Origin: Polytrichum commune
Lineage: Eukaryota; Streptophyta; Polytrichopsida; Polytrichales; Polytrichaceae
Assembly (NCBI GenBank): GCA_950295325.1
Contig: OX485808.1
Span: 14,138,501-14,202,500, forward strand
DNA length: 64,000 nt
Direction: 5' to 3'
Part shown: in pieces, positions 37,170 to 47,246 of the stretch
Position numbering within the stretch: the stretch's first letter is position 1
Layout of the letters: the number at the start of each line of letters is the position of its first letter
Notes under the pieces: generated by a model
What the model saw: only the letters and a program-made list of their open reading frames with translations
Databases searched by the model: none
What the model was told of the DNA's origin: nothing
Position numbers and translations under genes: made by a program

Positions 37170-38039
37170 TCAAATCAATTTATTGAATTTTGCGAGCCGC
37201 ACAATGCTCTTATATACATTATCGCGCGGGTTGAGTGCCGCATTGCCGATGGGGTTGGACCTAACAAAATTGGGGATGCTTCTGGGGTGGAGCACAAGCC
37301 TTCTAAGGTAAGGTGCTAGCATATGGACCAAAAATGTGTCGTTCCTATTGCCGGTCCACGGGTCGGGGAAGATGACGTTGCCCGGGGGGTTCAAAACGCT
37401 TTTGGTGGGGTTGTCGTTGATGAGGAGGGTGTTCTCAGGAGTTGGCCAACACTTGTCGGGTACCCCCTCCAACAGGGGGACGCCTCGCCACAGTCTGGAC
37501 CTGAGGACCTTGAGGAACTATTGTCCTCGGCCTCGACCACCAAATTTGGGCATAGGCAGACCCTTCTTGTTGAGGAGCTCATCGCATGCCTCTTGGCTGA
37601 GGATGAGGCAAAGGTTCGGGAGATCACGGAATAGGAAGTTGACGATGGGCTCTGTGTTCTCCATGACCATGGAGCTCCACAAGACGACGTGAGCAAAGTC
37701 GAGCACCTCGCGAAGGAAGTCTCGCAAGCCGGGACGGGCGTGGATAGCCTTGCGGTTTATGAGAGTGTCGAGCTCGCCGTCATAATCTCTCTCGTCAGGA
37801 TGACGGAAGGGACGCGTGGGGACCTTGGGAATGTGTTTGGTGTGACATAACACCTCGTTGAGGTCAAAAACTATGAATAGCTTGTTTTGGGTCTCAAGTC
37901 CACTAGCCAAGGTGTTGCGATCTATCTTGGGGGGTCCTGTGATTAACAATTTGACTAGTTTAATGTTATGATCTAGTAAAGAAATTTGCGTCAAACATGA
38001 AGACGATGCATTATGGAAAAAGATGAGGAGTGAGAACAA
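37170..38039 (-). pseudogene. HAD/FCP1-like phosphatase-like gene with an in-frame stop
   Basis: One continuous minus-strand frame runs from at least 37936 to a TGA at 37170-37172, interrupted only by a TAG at 37518-37520. The first part holds KLFIVFDLNEVLCHT, the HAD motif-I block with Asn in place of the second Asp, as in a plant HAD group that reads DLNGLL. Then come GLRDFL and VVLWSSM, the motif-II region. After the stop, still in the same frame, come FLKVLRSRLW, NTLLINDNPTKSVLNPPGN and IPNFVRSNP, which fit the C-terminal half of that same group. No in-frame ATG is seen upstream; an acceptor-like TAATCACAG ends at 37937, so an upstream exon may exist or be lost. The most likely reading is a recent pseudogene or gene fragment; readthrough is possible but unsupported. 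Confidence 0.75.
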
Positions 38040-39364
38040 GATTGTGAGGAAAATGTGCTAAAGGGTACATCTGCAAACGAGCGGTTGTGAATGAAGGCCA
38101 ATAGTAGCAAGGCGCATCATTCACGAACGCTCGTTCATGAGTGCGACTTAACCCCTAAGTGCCCAAGCCTTTCGGAATGCACTTTTCCTAAGAAATATGT
38201 GCATGGCTTTAATACAATCCCCAATGGAGGAATTTGTCTTTTATCCAAAATCTAACCGTATAGATGTTTAAAGAACTTGTTTATTAGTATGCATACCAAT
38301 TTTGAGATCGAGATTGCATAAGAGTTGTGAGATACAAACAGGAGAAATGTATACATTCTTTTTTTTGTATGCCGCCCCTCCCCACAATGTTGGTATGATT
38401 TGCTCATAAGTGTTTTTAGAAGTTTGAGGTGACATGAACAACTCCAACATGTGAAAGAATACAAAAATGTGATTCCAAAGACCCTATGTATGCATATAGA
38501 GCTATCCCAATCATTTCGCAATCCTCCTTGCAATTCTTGAAATGCATTTTCTTTATTTTAACACTTGACGATTTGATATTGCAAATTACTTCACATTGGT
38601 AATTGTGAATACTAATATTCAACGGTCAAAAATACGGAATTTTTTTACTCTTTCCACTACGACACTTTTCAAAAGAAATGAATAATGAGAACTCTTTGGA
38701 TGTCAAAAACAAGTACAATAGTCTAATTAGCTGAAACATTGAGGAAGTAGTAAAGCACTTTCTCCACCCATTCCCTACATCACGGACACATATGCCTTTC
38801 CGACCCTCTCTAAAATCGAATATTTACTCTTTTTGGTCAAAAATGCCTCAATCCAAAAGTTGCCCTTCCATACTGCCCGCCAAAAAAATTTACGCGGTCA
38901 AAGGAATTTTACCTGCCCACACACAAACGAGCTGAAATTTTTGATCAACCATATATGGTTGCTCGGGCACTTAGGGGTTAATGTACATTTACGAGCGATT
39001 GTTCGTGAAAGAGGTGGACACCCTTTTATGAGTGGTCGTTCGTGAAGGAGGTAAACGCGTGGTCATGCCCTTTTATGAGCATCCGTTCGTGAATGAGGAC
39101 GCAAATGAACCCGCATGAATATACACAATACAAGGAATGCGACATGATAGAAAGTTTGAGTGATCCACTGTAAAGCTCATTTGATCATATATTAATTTCT
39201 AAAAATGTACAACTTGTCTCAGGTGATAATCTATCACACATGTTCCTAAGGCAATAGGATGCCGTGTCCTACAAAACTAATCGACCTAAGGGAATACGCA
39301 AAAAAAGGCTCTTGCAAGTCTTGGATGTCGATGAAGAAAACGTACCAAAAAACAATGCAGGTGG
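38040..39364. repeat. intergenic DNA with inverted CGTTCGTGAA-type repeats
   Basis: The segment 38105-38168 is inverted relative to 38961-39010: both carry CTTAACCCCTAAGTGCCC (or its complement) next to a word of the form TTCACGAACGNNCGTTCAT. Further single copies of the word stand at about 39015, 39070 and 39858. No gene is seen between the arms. Clusters of short words in both orientations are known near the ends of some DNA transposons, which is one possible meaning. Confidence 0.6.
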
Positions 39365-40290
39365 TTAGAGATGATACGAATGTGTGTTCGTCAATGCATG
39401 TGGTATTCTCAGATAAGTAACCTCGTCATCAGGGGGAGGGGCACCGGCGCTGGACCAAACATCAGCTCCCTCCTCAACGATTAACGAAAGCTCGTTTGTA
39501 ATTTCATCGCTACAGACGCCTCCATCTCCATGACATTGTCCGACTGCCCGCCTGAGACGCTTGGGTCTATTGGATGCGTTCCGTGTCGTTGTCTTTGCCA
39601 TCTAGGTCAAGTGTCTCCATGTGTACATCCCCCATGGATGCGGAGGGATGTCGGTCCTATGTAGGGTTGTCCTCAACGTCCATCCTTTGGACCCTTGCCG
39701 TGTTAATCGGGCTACCCTGCGTGTCCTCCACAATAACCATGTTAGTGTGTCACACAGTATCATCGCCATGCCTATCTACCACCCTAGAGGCTGTGTCTGT
39801 GTCTGAAGGCAGTCCTACCCTTGGTGGGGGAGGGGTGAGGACTGCTGGACCTGAAGATTCACGAACGAGCGTTCATAAACCCTCGTCCTCTCGGATCGCC
39901 GCCGAAATCGCATTGTGGGAGGTGGTGGAGTCCGCCGGCACTTCAGGGGGCGGAGGAGTCCCCACCGGCATTGGGTGGGGCGTTGGGTGGTAGTAAGGTC
40001 CTTGTGGAAACGGGTCGTGCGGGGGTATCCAACAGGAAAAGGGTATGCTGGCTGAGGGGCCGCCACGAAGCTTTGCATCATGCTAAGCACCTCTATTATC
40101 GCGTCCATCTTCGCGTTGGAGGCCCTTAGCTTTTTTAAATGATGGACATCTTCCTGGCATTCTCCGTTGCAACTGCATCCATGTCCTCCTTCATCTTCTG
40201 CTCGAGCTTGGCCTTAAGCTCGGCGACAGAGAGCACCTCTTCCTTCACCCTCTTGTTCTCGTCGGTTTTGTTTCACCACCCTAAATCACT
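39365..40290 (-). pseudogene. broken coiled-coil protein relic, perhaps transposon-related
   Basis: On the minus strand, frames from 40290 downward give a Lys/Glu-rich helix (KRVKEEVLSVAELKAKLEQK), a frameshift near 40135, then SNAKMDAIIEVLSMMQSF and a Pro-rich stretch (APQPAYPFPVGYP). A third frame from 39601 reads ..NELSLIVEEGADVW... The base composition is GC-rich. Stops and shifts separate the parts. A coiled coil followed by a Pro-rich tail occurs at the C-terminus of several plant transposon proteins, but the assignment is a guess. Confidence 0.35.
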
Positions 40291-40574
40291 ACAAAATATA
40301 GTTCCTCACTATTACAAATACTTAGGTGTATTTGAAGCCATTAACATCACACAACCAGAAGTTCTTTAAAGTAAAAATACAGCGAGCACCTTTACAGGTA
40401 GGGACAATTGACTGAGATAAGTGAAAGTAGTGGCCATAACATCTGCATTGGAACTGACATGATGGAAACTGGATAAAGCTAGAACAACAACCTTTTACTA
40501 TCCATCTTTGATATAAGACAGATTTTGCATCAGTATTAACATTCAGATTTTTGAAAGGCCAGGAAACAACTTAC

Positions 40575-41395
40575 AAATCCGTCCAACTTAGCAATTGCCT
40601 CTTGTGCGTCCTTATTGGAGGACATGGTGGCGAAAGCGTATCCCTTACTTCTTCCGGTGTCTCTGTCATAGATAACCTGTTGGGTACATGCCACATTGTA
40701 ACAATTACTTCCCACAACGCACAGAAAAGCACAGATGGGATTACAAGATTTGCAGACATGGGAATAACACGTAATTTACTGAAATCGCTCTCAGACAGAG
40801 TGCAACCTATGGCCAGGACTGTAATGGCAATGCCCTCACTTCTCCTAAAATACAATATTACAAATCCAATATGAAACCCTACTCCCCCCTAGCACAGAGA
40901 TATCACATCTAAATTGGCATTGCTCAAGTTGTGAAGTGCATCCTCGGAAGGTAATATAAGCTGCCTGGTAGAAAGCCATTCCACATTTAATTGAGCATCT
41001 TGTACATCAACAATAATGTGTTGACAAGGGGAGACTGTTGGAAGAAAACATTGACATTCAAGATCCTGATTGTTCTTGCAGACAGAAGATAAGTGTATGT
41101 GGAGCATAATGTCGTACCTGGATCTTTGGTTCTGAATCCACTTCAGTTTCTCCTTGAAGGCTTTTTGGGCAATTCGTTTATCCCTTTCCTTCCTTGCCAG
41201 AACTGTGATGGTGGAAGTCGTTAAAGATGACTTGGAGAGGGCGATGAGGAAAATGGAGAGAAGAAGATTCCAAGCTGGTGAGGACGGTGCGCCTCTCTGG
41301 AAGAATGAGGAGCGCCGGAGCGGGGTGGAGCAGGCGGAGCGGAGTCGACGACGGGATGAAAGTTCATCCCGGTGGATGAGCGGGTGGGCGGCCAA
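40575..41395 (-). pseudogene. RRM gene fragment with one upstream exon-like piece
   Basis: The minus-strand stretch 40575-40676 is flanked by an acceptor-like ACCCAACAG and a donor GTAAGT. It encodes VIYDRDTGRSKGYAFATMSS and then KDAQEAIAKLDGF, which is the second half of an RNA-recognition motif with the RNP1 octamer KGYAFATM, close in style to plastid RNA-binding proteins. The first half of the RRM, with RNP2, is not found upstream. A frame at 41118-41395 ending in KLKWIQNQRS before a GTACGA donor could be another exon, but has no ATG. The locus seems incomplete. Confidence 0.55.
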
Positions 41396-41497
41396 GGCTC
41401 GGGACGGCCAGGGTTGGGGAGAGGGAGGGTCGGGGAGCGACGGGCTGCCCCTGCCCGCGTTCAGGCTCCGTGTTACGCTCGTAGGGGTACTATAGAG

Positions 41498-41675
41498 AGA
41501 CCCGTCCTTTCCAGAAGAACAACTTATTTATAGTAGATTACATAACGATGACCCAGTGAGCGTCATCATTGATGACAGGGTCAGGAGATAATTAGTTGAG
41601 GTGGGTGACGAGAGGGAACAGTATGAGAGAATGTTGAGATATCTGCAGTACTGTCCTCCAGCGGCAATCTTCTCT
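41498..41675 (+). repeat. piece of the 5-kb repeat upstream of the P450 gene
   Basis: The stretch from GACCGTCCTTTCCAGAAG-like text to CTGTCCTCC..GCGGCAATCTTCT closely matches 24384-24556 of copy 2, and more weakly copy 1 around 19380-19550. It ends about 125 bases before the P450 start codon, so repeat sequence forms part of the presumed promoter. Confidence 0.8.
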
Positions 41676-41689
41676 AGCTAGCACACCTC

Positions 41690-41800
41690 AACTGTACGTT
41701 TCTACATATATAGTAGCTGCAATTGCACCTTATTTCTGCACAGTTCTTGCTCCATTCATAGTTGGTGGTGGATACACTTTGTAGATTTCCAAGGACAACG
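41690..41800 (+). promoter_or_regulatory. putative core promoter and leader of the P450 gene
   Basis: A TATA-like CTACATATATAG lies at 41702-41713, about 90 bases before the start codon. No other element can be named. Support is positional only. Confidence 0.4.
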
Positions 41801-44800
41801 ATGAAGATGGAGGTTATTGGCTTCTTGCCACAATGTGCTTGGCATACTTTGGCCATGACCTTGGGGATACTTGCAGTGTTCAGTATTGCAACATTCCTTT
41901 TTGAGAGGTTCATGAAGAAAATCGTTCCCGGGAGGAGCATGGACACTGGGGATCAACCGATCCCACAAATCAAATGGACCATGCCGTTTATTGGAGAGGT
42001 TCTGAAGATATGGTGGAAAGGATCCCCCACCTTCTTCTATGATCACGCTGTCAGGTAAATCACTTTGGACCCATAGCTCTAAAAATCCACAAACGACTAC
42101 CCAACTAGGGCTTTGATACGCGGAAGGAAAACTAGATGTACGTATGTAGCTCTTTAGCTCCTTCACACAAAGGTTAACTTTGGGCAATTTCCCACCTAGG
42201 GAAACGTGCTGTGAGGTGGGCGACACCTCCCTGTGACATAAGTTTGTGAAGCTGATCTTGCAGGCTCCAAGATTCATTGGAGAAATCATAAGCGTAGCAT
42301 GCTGTGATCGTGTGAGCTCATCCACTTATTATCCACAAACGTATAATGTAGGATGAAGTGTTTGGACTTGATAATTCTGAGAAGTTGGAACTGTACCTCT
42401 GCATGGTTGCAGGTTGGGAGAGGTGTACCAAATGTCAATATTGGGCTACAATGTCCATGTTGTCAATTCTCCTGACTTGATCAAGCTGGTGTTGTCATCA
42501 CCACACAACATTATGCAGTATCCAGGGGCGATATTCAAGTTGTATCTGAGCCCAGACATGCTCACTCAAGAGCGGGTGCTGGAGATGCATGGGTACATGC
42601 GGAGGGCAACCTTGGCAACATACGCAGGCGAGAATCTTCACAACAACTTGTCTCTCATCAATCAAGTCGCTTCTGAAGCTGTTGACTCTTGGTTGCATCG
42701 CAAGAGTGTGACTGCTTCTGACGAGTTACATAAGGTACTAACAGGCATTCCAACTTCTACATGCGCCTAATTTGGATACCCTTTTCTTTGCACCCACTTC
42801 TACAAAGATATGAAGCACAGATAGATAGATAGAAACTCCGGTCCCAATTAAGGTTCCGGCGTGAATGAAGTGTCCGTTCGTATTGTCAAATGATCCGATG
42901 CCCGCCAGGCAAGGGGAAATTTGGACAGTACTACTCTCCCCTTTCGAGGATGGACACTATAGTAACCAGAAGACAAATAAGAGTAACCCACCGTAGTTGT
43001 TAGCAGGTAATTACGTTTGTGTTATGGTATAAGTTGTGGTTTGTTGTGGCGGTGGTCGCCAAGTCATGTTTCCTTGGTTGGTTAAGGGAGGATGTTTGTA
43101 CTACACTTAGACGATCTGGGTTCGATTCCCGTTGAGTCCGTCTGATTGTTTAGTGTGTTATACATGGCTTGGTGCTGCTAGTGCTTTATAGGCAGGAAAG
43201 TTGTATCAACCAACCGGCTCTTACCCATCTTCATGAGCTATTGATGTTCAAAATTGTTCAAATAAATAATGGTCTATGAAGCACACACTTAGTGTGAGAT
43301 AATTAGCAAATCCAAATCGTACCGGTAGCCATTGGCCTCGTAAATTTCGGAGCTCATATGAATATCTTATTCATTATCAAAGTTAAGATTCTCATGTTCA
43401 TCAAGTGGTCATATAAGTCCCTCCCAATTCTGTTGAATTTTGAAGTCAAAAGAGCTAGCATATTTTGAACACGTAGTTAAATCTCCTTTCTACAAAGGAC
43501 ACTTTTTGTTATCCGTTCTTAAATTCACACATAACCACATACTACTCAAATATAGGCATTCAAATTATTGCTATGCTTGAAATCAAGCACGTCTACCTTA
43601 GGCAATGTTACAAACTTTTTTAACCTTGAGAGCTAGGAGCCCGGTTGAGGTTATAGGACATAATTACCATTTGGGCAAGGTTGGGTGGCTTCCTCTGTGG
43701 GCCCTTCATTAATGAACATCAACATGCTAGATTGAGGATGAGGGAGGGTGAAGGTTATGTTTATGGGAAGTTATCTTCTTCCTCAATTTTGGAGTTGCTT
43801 TTGTATTATAAGCCATTTTGAAGACTGTGAGTTCCAAAAAGCTTCATAGAGTTTTTGAGAAGTGAAAAAGAATACATGGATGACTTTGGATGGTGATCAC
43901 TAGATTTTGGTTCCCAACTCTACGTTGGGGGTGAGGTAAAAACATGCCCCCTATAAGTTTCTTGTTGATTCATCCAATTGAAGAACAAGAAACTTATTCA
44001 AGGTCTTTGACCACCAGCTGAGGTGTTACTCTTCGATAAAAAATTATAGTTTTTATTTTGTTCATAGTGCACTAAATGTTGTATTTAGTTGCACTTATTA
44101 TTTGGAGTTGCACAATGCTATATCATTTTCTATTATTAATTAATTTTTTTACCAAGTTTAGATATAAATGTCTCATAATGTTCAAACAACGAATTTGATG
44201 TCTGCTCGCACAAAATGAGAAGTAAATAGTTATAGCATTGTGCAATTCTCGGGGGGGGGCAGTGTGTTAAAAAGTTAAGGATATAGGTGCGAACAACCAT
44301 TATTTTATAGGGGGGTATTACTTTCAATTCTCTTTTTTTTTTCACATGCTATCATTATGTAAATTTCTACTTTGGGTTAATATAAAAATGGCTTGCATTA
44401 CTTATAATTCCAAATTACCTATTATTCCATACCCTATAGTACTTTAAAGATGTCCAGTGACATTTTTGATACCCTATATTACTCTTAAGTCCAATTATAA
44501 TTTTTTGCCCCCATGTTTTTAAAATACCCTATCATTTGTTCGCACGTATATTGCTACTCCAACCAATGACTACCCCCCCCCCCCCGAGGTGCAATTCCAC
44601 CTAGCATGTGGCACTAAATACAATATTTAGTGTTGCTAGCATTTTCACCATCCCCATTCGTAGGTGTAGGAAGATTTACCCATGACTCCTGCTATAAGAA
44701 GATTGCGCATAATTAAATCTCAGAAAAACATTCGACAGTGTAAATATTTTCTTCACACACAACTGGTATCAATGGATTCCTCTCAACGCCCTGTTTTTGA

Positions 44801-47246
44801 GCACCTTGCTTCTCTTTGTGATTCTGTAAGTCATCGATTCATTAGAAGCATTAGAAGTGATTTAGAAACAACTGTTCTAGTGGTGAGATTTGCCACCCTA
44901 GATTTCACTTCAAACACCTATGATTCAGGTAAGTTCACGTACTAATCACAATCATTTCGAGAATTTTGTTGTGCAGTGTATTTTTCGCATTATGACTACC
45001 ATGGGGTGGAAGGACATGACGGAATTTGGAGATTTTGAGAAGCTACAAGAAGACATGAAGATGATCAATCAAGGGCTCTTATGTGCAAGAATCAACCTTC
45101 CATTTTGTAACTGGTATAAGGCGTTGAAGGTAACTGCAACTTGCACATTCAGTGTCCTTGGACCTCCTTGGCTAATTATTGAATATCGTTGTCCTTTGCA
45201 GTATTCATCTCATTTAATTTCATAAGTTTCTGTAACTTTTTTTTTAAGTTTTTGCTTGTTTGATTAGGCACGAAACTCCATTGTGCCATGCATTCAAAAA
45301 TGTATCACAAAGCGGACTGACGAAGGTCGCCACCATGAAGACGTCATTGGTAGTATGATGTTTAATGGTGGTGCAGTTAAATACACACCTGACAAACTTG
45401 CTGGCATGGTCCTTACCACGTTTACAGCTGGGACATTGACCTCGATTTCCTTGGTTACATGGATCATCAAATACCTTCATGACTACCCGAATGCACGAGA
45501 ATTCATACAGGTGACAGTGCCTACAAATCTACCATTTTCTAAGTGTTTATTTGAATATCACAATTGATTTCACAAAGAACAAATACCTACATAGACATAT
45601 GTATTTTGAAGTTGAGATGTGTGGACGTCAACATTTACTTATTTGGAGAAGAACAACATTAACTTAGTGGTGACCTAATAACTCATTTTCACTGAACTGT
45701 TGTGTCCATGTCATGTGTTGCAGGCTGAGAATGATGAAATACAGAAGAAGTTGCTCGAAGATGATACATTGAAATGGTTCAAGACCAAATCATCAATGCC
45801 ACTTACATTACAAGTAAGTGTTCGTACTTTGCACTCTATTCCAAGTATTTGACTTTACTGTCACATGAAACTTGATCATAGTGTGTGATTTTTAATGTGG
45901 AATTCATGATGTGTCTTTAGGTAGTAAACGAGGTCCTCAGGCTTTCAGGATCTTCAACCGTGCTTCCTAGGCGCGCCACAGAGGAGGTCCAATTCAAAGG
46001 TATATATGCAGGTTGTTCATGTTTTAATAAGCATTTGAAATTGTTGCTTATGTACCATCCACTACCACCATTCAAGTCCAATGCAACGTATCATTTGTCA
46101 CAAACAAATTTGGATATCTTCCACATTGGTGACAATGTGACAATGAACAACATATAGTCGTGGGTGGTACTATGATAGGATTTGTTGCATAGTCAAATAT
46201 AATCGTGAAGTAGCTTGAAATGTAAGATGCAATATCTAGTTTGTATGTTGGAAGAGAGGTATGCACAACCTTGTATGTATGAGAAATCTTTATATCAATG
46301 TCATACAGTTGGGGGCTTTATGTGTTATCAAATACTTCAATACTATGGAAGCATGTCTCTTCACTTGAAAAAAAATGACTATGTTTGTGTTTGATGTAAT
46401 TACAGGCTACACATTTCCCAAAGATTGTACTATGTGGGCATTAGCATCTCATGTCCACATGGACCCAAAGATTTACCCGGAGCCAATGTCTTTCAACCCA
46501 TTTAGGTTTCAGGTATGATATCTCTCTTGAAATACTTCGATCTGTACGCGTTGTGTGTTTGTACATAGTCATTACATTTATAACGTTAGAGTGTTCTAAT
46601 ACATAGTGTGAAATGGCAGATGTCACCTTTAAATCCCAACAACTTTGTGGCTTTTGGGGCTGGCCCTCATATGTGCCCGGGTCAAGAAATGGCATTGAGC
46701 ACGACACTCATTATATTGAACCACTTTGTCACTAAATGCAGGTAAATTGTTGGTGTTTTTTTCCAGCAATGACTGCTATAACATTATTGTTTTGAATCCC
46801 ATATATATGTTGTATGATTATTTGTTGTGACCTATGTATTCTAAGGAAGATTCAAAATAGACATCATAATGTGCTATGATGCATTCCAACAACATCATTG
46901 ATGATAACTAAGGAGACTTAAATATGAGAACTTGCACTTTCTTAAGCTCACATTTGTAGGGTTGGAGATCCACTATGACTTACTTTTGATCTTGTCTAAG
47001 CTTGTTGCAATAGATTGACAACTTTATTCTACAATCCAATTGGTTTCATTATGTCTAATACTTCTTTATGATTGATATGCAATGATGTTATATTAAACAT
47101 GTATTAATTTATGCAATCCGATCACTTTGATATTCCGAAGGTGGGAGCGATTGGGGCATGACGAGAAGTATATGTACAAAATCAATGCGACTAGCAAACC
47201 CAAAGATGGGTTCCCAATGATAGTTACAAGCCGTACAAGTCCTTGA
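41801..47246 (+). CDS. cytochrome P450, CYP85-clan type, 491 aa
   Basis: Nine exons join in frame with GT-AG borders: 41801-42054, 42413-42734, 44977-45129, 45268-45510, 45724-45813, 45921-45999, 46406-46512, 46620-46741 and 47141-47246. The product is 491 residues, normal for a plant P450. Residues 10-35 form a membrane anchor (LAMTLGILAVFSIATFLFERF). Further on come the I-helix AGTLTS (297-302), the K-helix ExxR as EVLR (358-361), the FNPFRF block (410-415) and the heme loop FGAGPHMCPG with Cys435 as axial ligand. Sequence style and exon pattern fit the CYP85 clan (CYP85, 90, 707, 716, 720 and relatives), which act on sterols, triterpenes, diterpenes and hormones at the ER; the substrate is not known. 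The usual acidic residue of the I-helix (A/GGxD/ET) is Leu300 here. Intron 2 (2242 bp) holds a SINE and a G-tract MITE. The start is the first ATG after the TATA-like word; a second Met follows at residue 3. Confidence 0.95.
42775..42965 (-). repeat. dispersed repeat in P450 intron 2
   Basis: The reverse complement matches 58622-58770: both have GGGCATCGG.TCATT, ACGAACGGACACTT.ATTCACGCCGG and GGAGTTTCTAT words. Nearby text (TTTGCACCCACTTCT at 42788 and 43290-43330) also matches 62920-63030 in inverted orientation. Element ends are not clear. Confidence 0.6.
43025..43215 (+). mobile_element. probable tRNA-derived SINE in P450 intron 2
   Basis: A perfect RNA polymerase III B box, GGTTCGATTCC, is at about 43129-43139 (within CTGGGTTCGATTCCCG). 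About 50 bases upstream lies TTGGTTGGTTAAGGGAGG, an A-box-like word. The sequence does not fold as a full tRNA. A tail follows without a clear poly(A). Only one copy is seen here, so the right border is a guess. Confidence 0.5.
44248..44588 (-). mobile_element. G-tract MITE in intron 2 of the P450 gene
   Basis: A 341-bp full copy in reverse orientation. The ends are CTCGGGGGGGG and CCCCCCCGAG, and the flanks carry the perfect 8-bp duplication GTGCAATT at 44240-44247 and 44589-44596. The host site lies between two ACTAAATA palindromes (44069-44091 and 44612-44633) and an inverted pair around GCACAATGCTATA (44110) and TATAGCATTGTGC (44231), so it landed in an older repeat. It sits about 390 bases before exon 3. 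Confidence 0.95.

Noticed and set aside
37323-37692. Plus-strand frames of over 100 residues opposite the HAD-like frame
   Set aside because: They are antisense shadows in GC-rich DNA; the minus strand matches the HAD family on both sides of the stop.
41756-42325. 189-residue minus-strand frame across P450 exon 1
   Set aside because: It runs antisense through the exon, donor and intron of the P450 and has no motif.
43045-43150. Functional tRNA gene
   Set aside because: A good B box is present, but no full cloverleaf with acceptor stem can be formed by eye; a SINE head is likelier.
44682-44945. Additional P450 exon between exons 2 and 3
   Set aside because: Exons 2 and 3 already join in phase 0 and total protein length is normal; this frame has no P450 motif.
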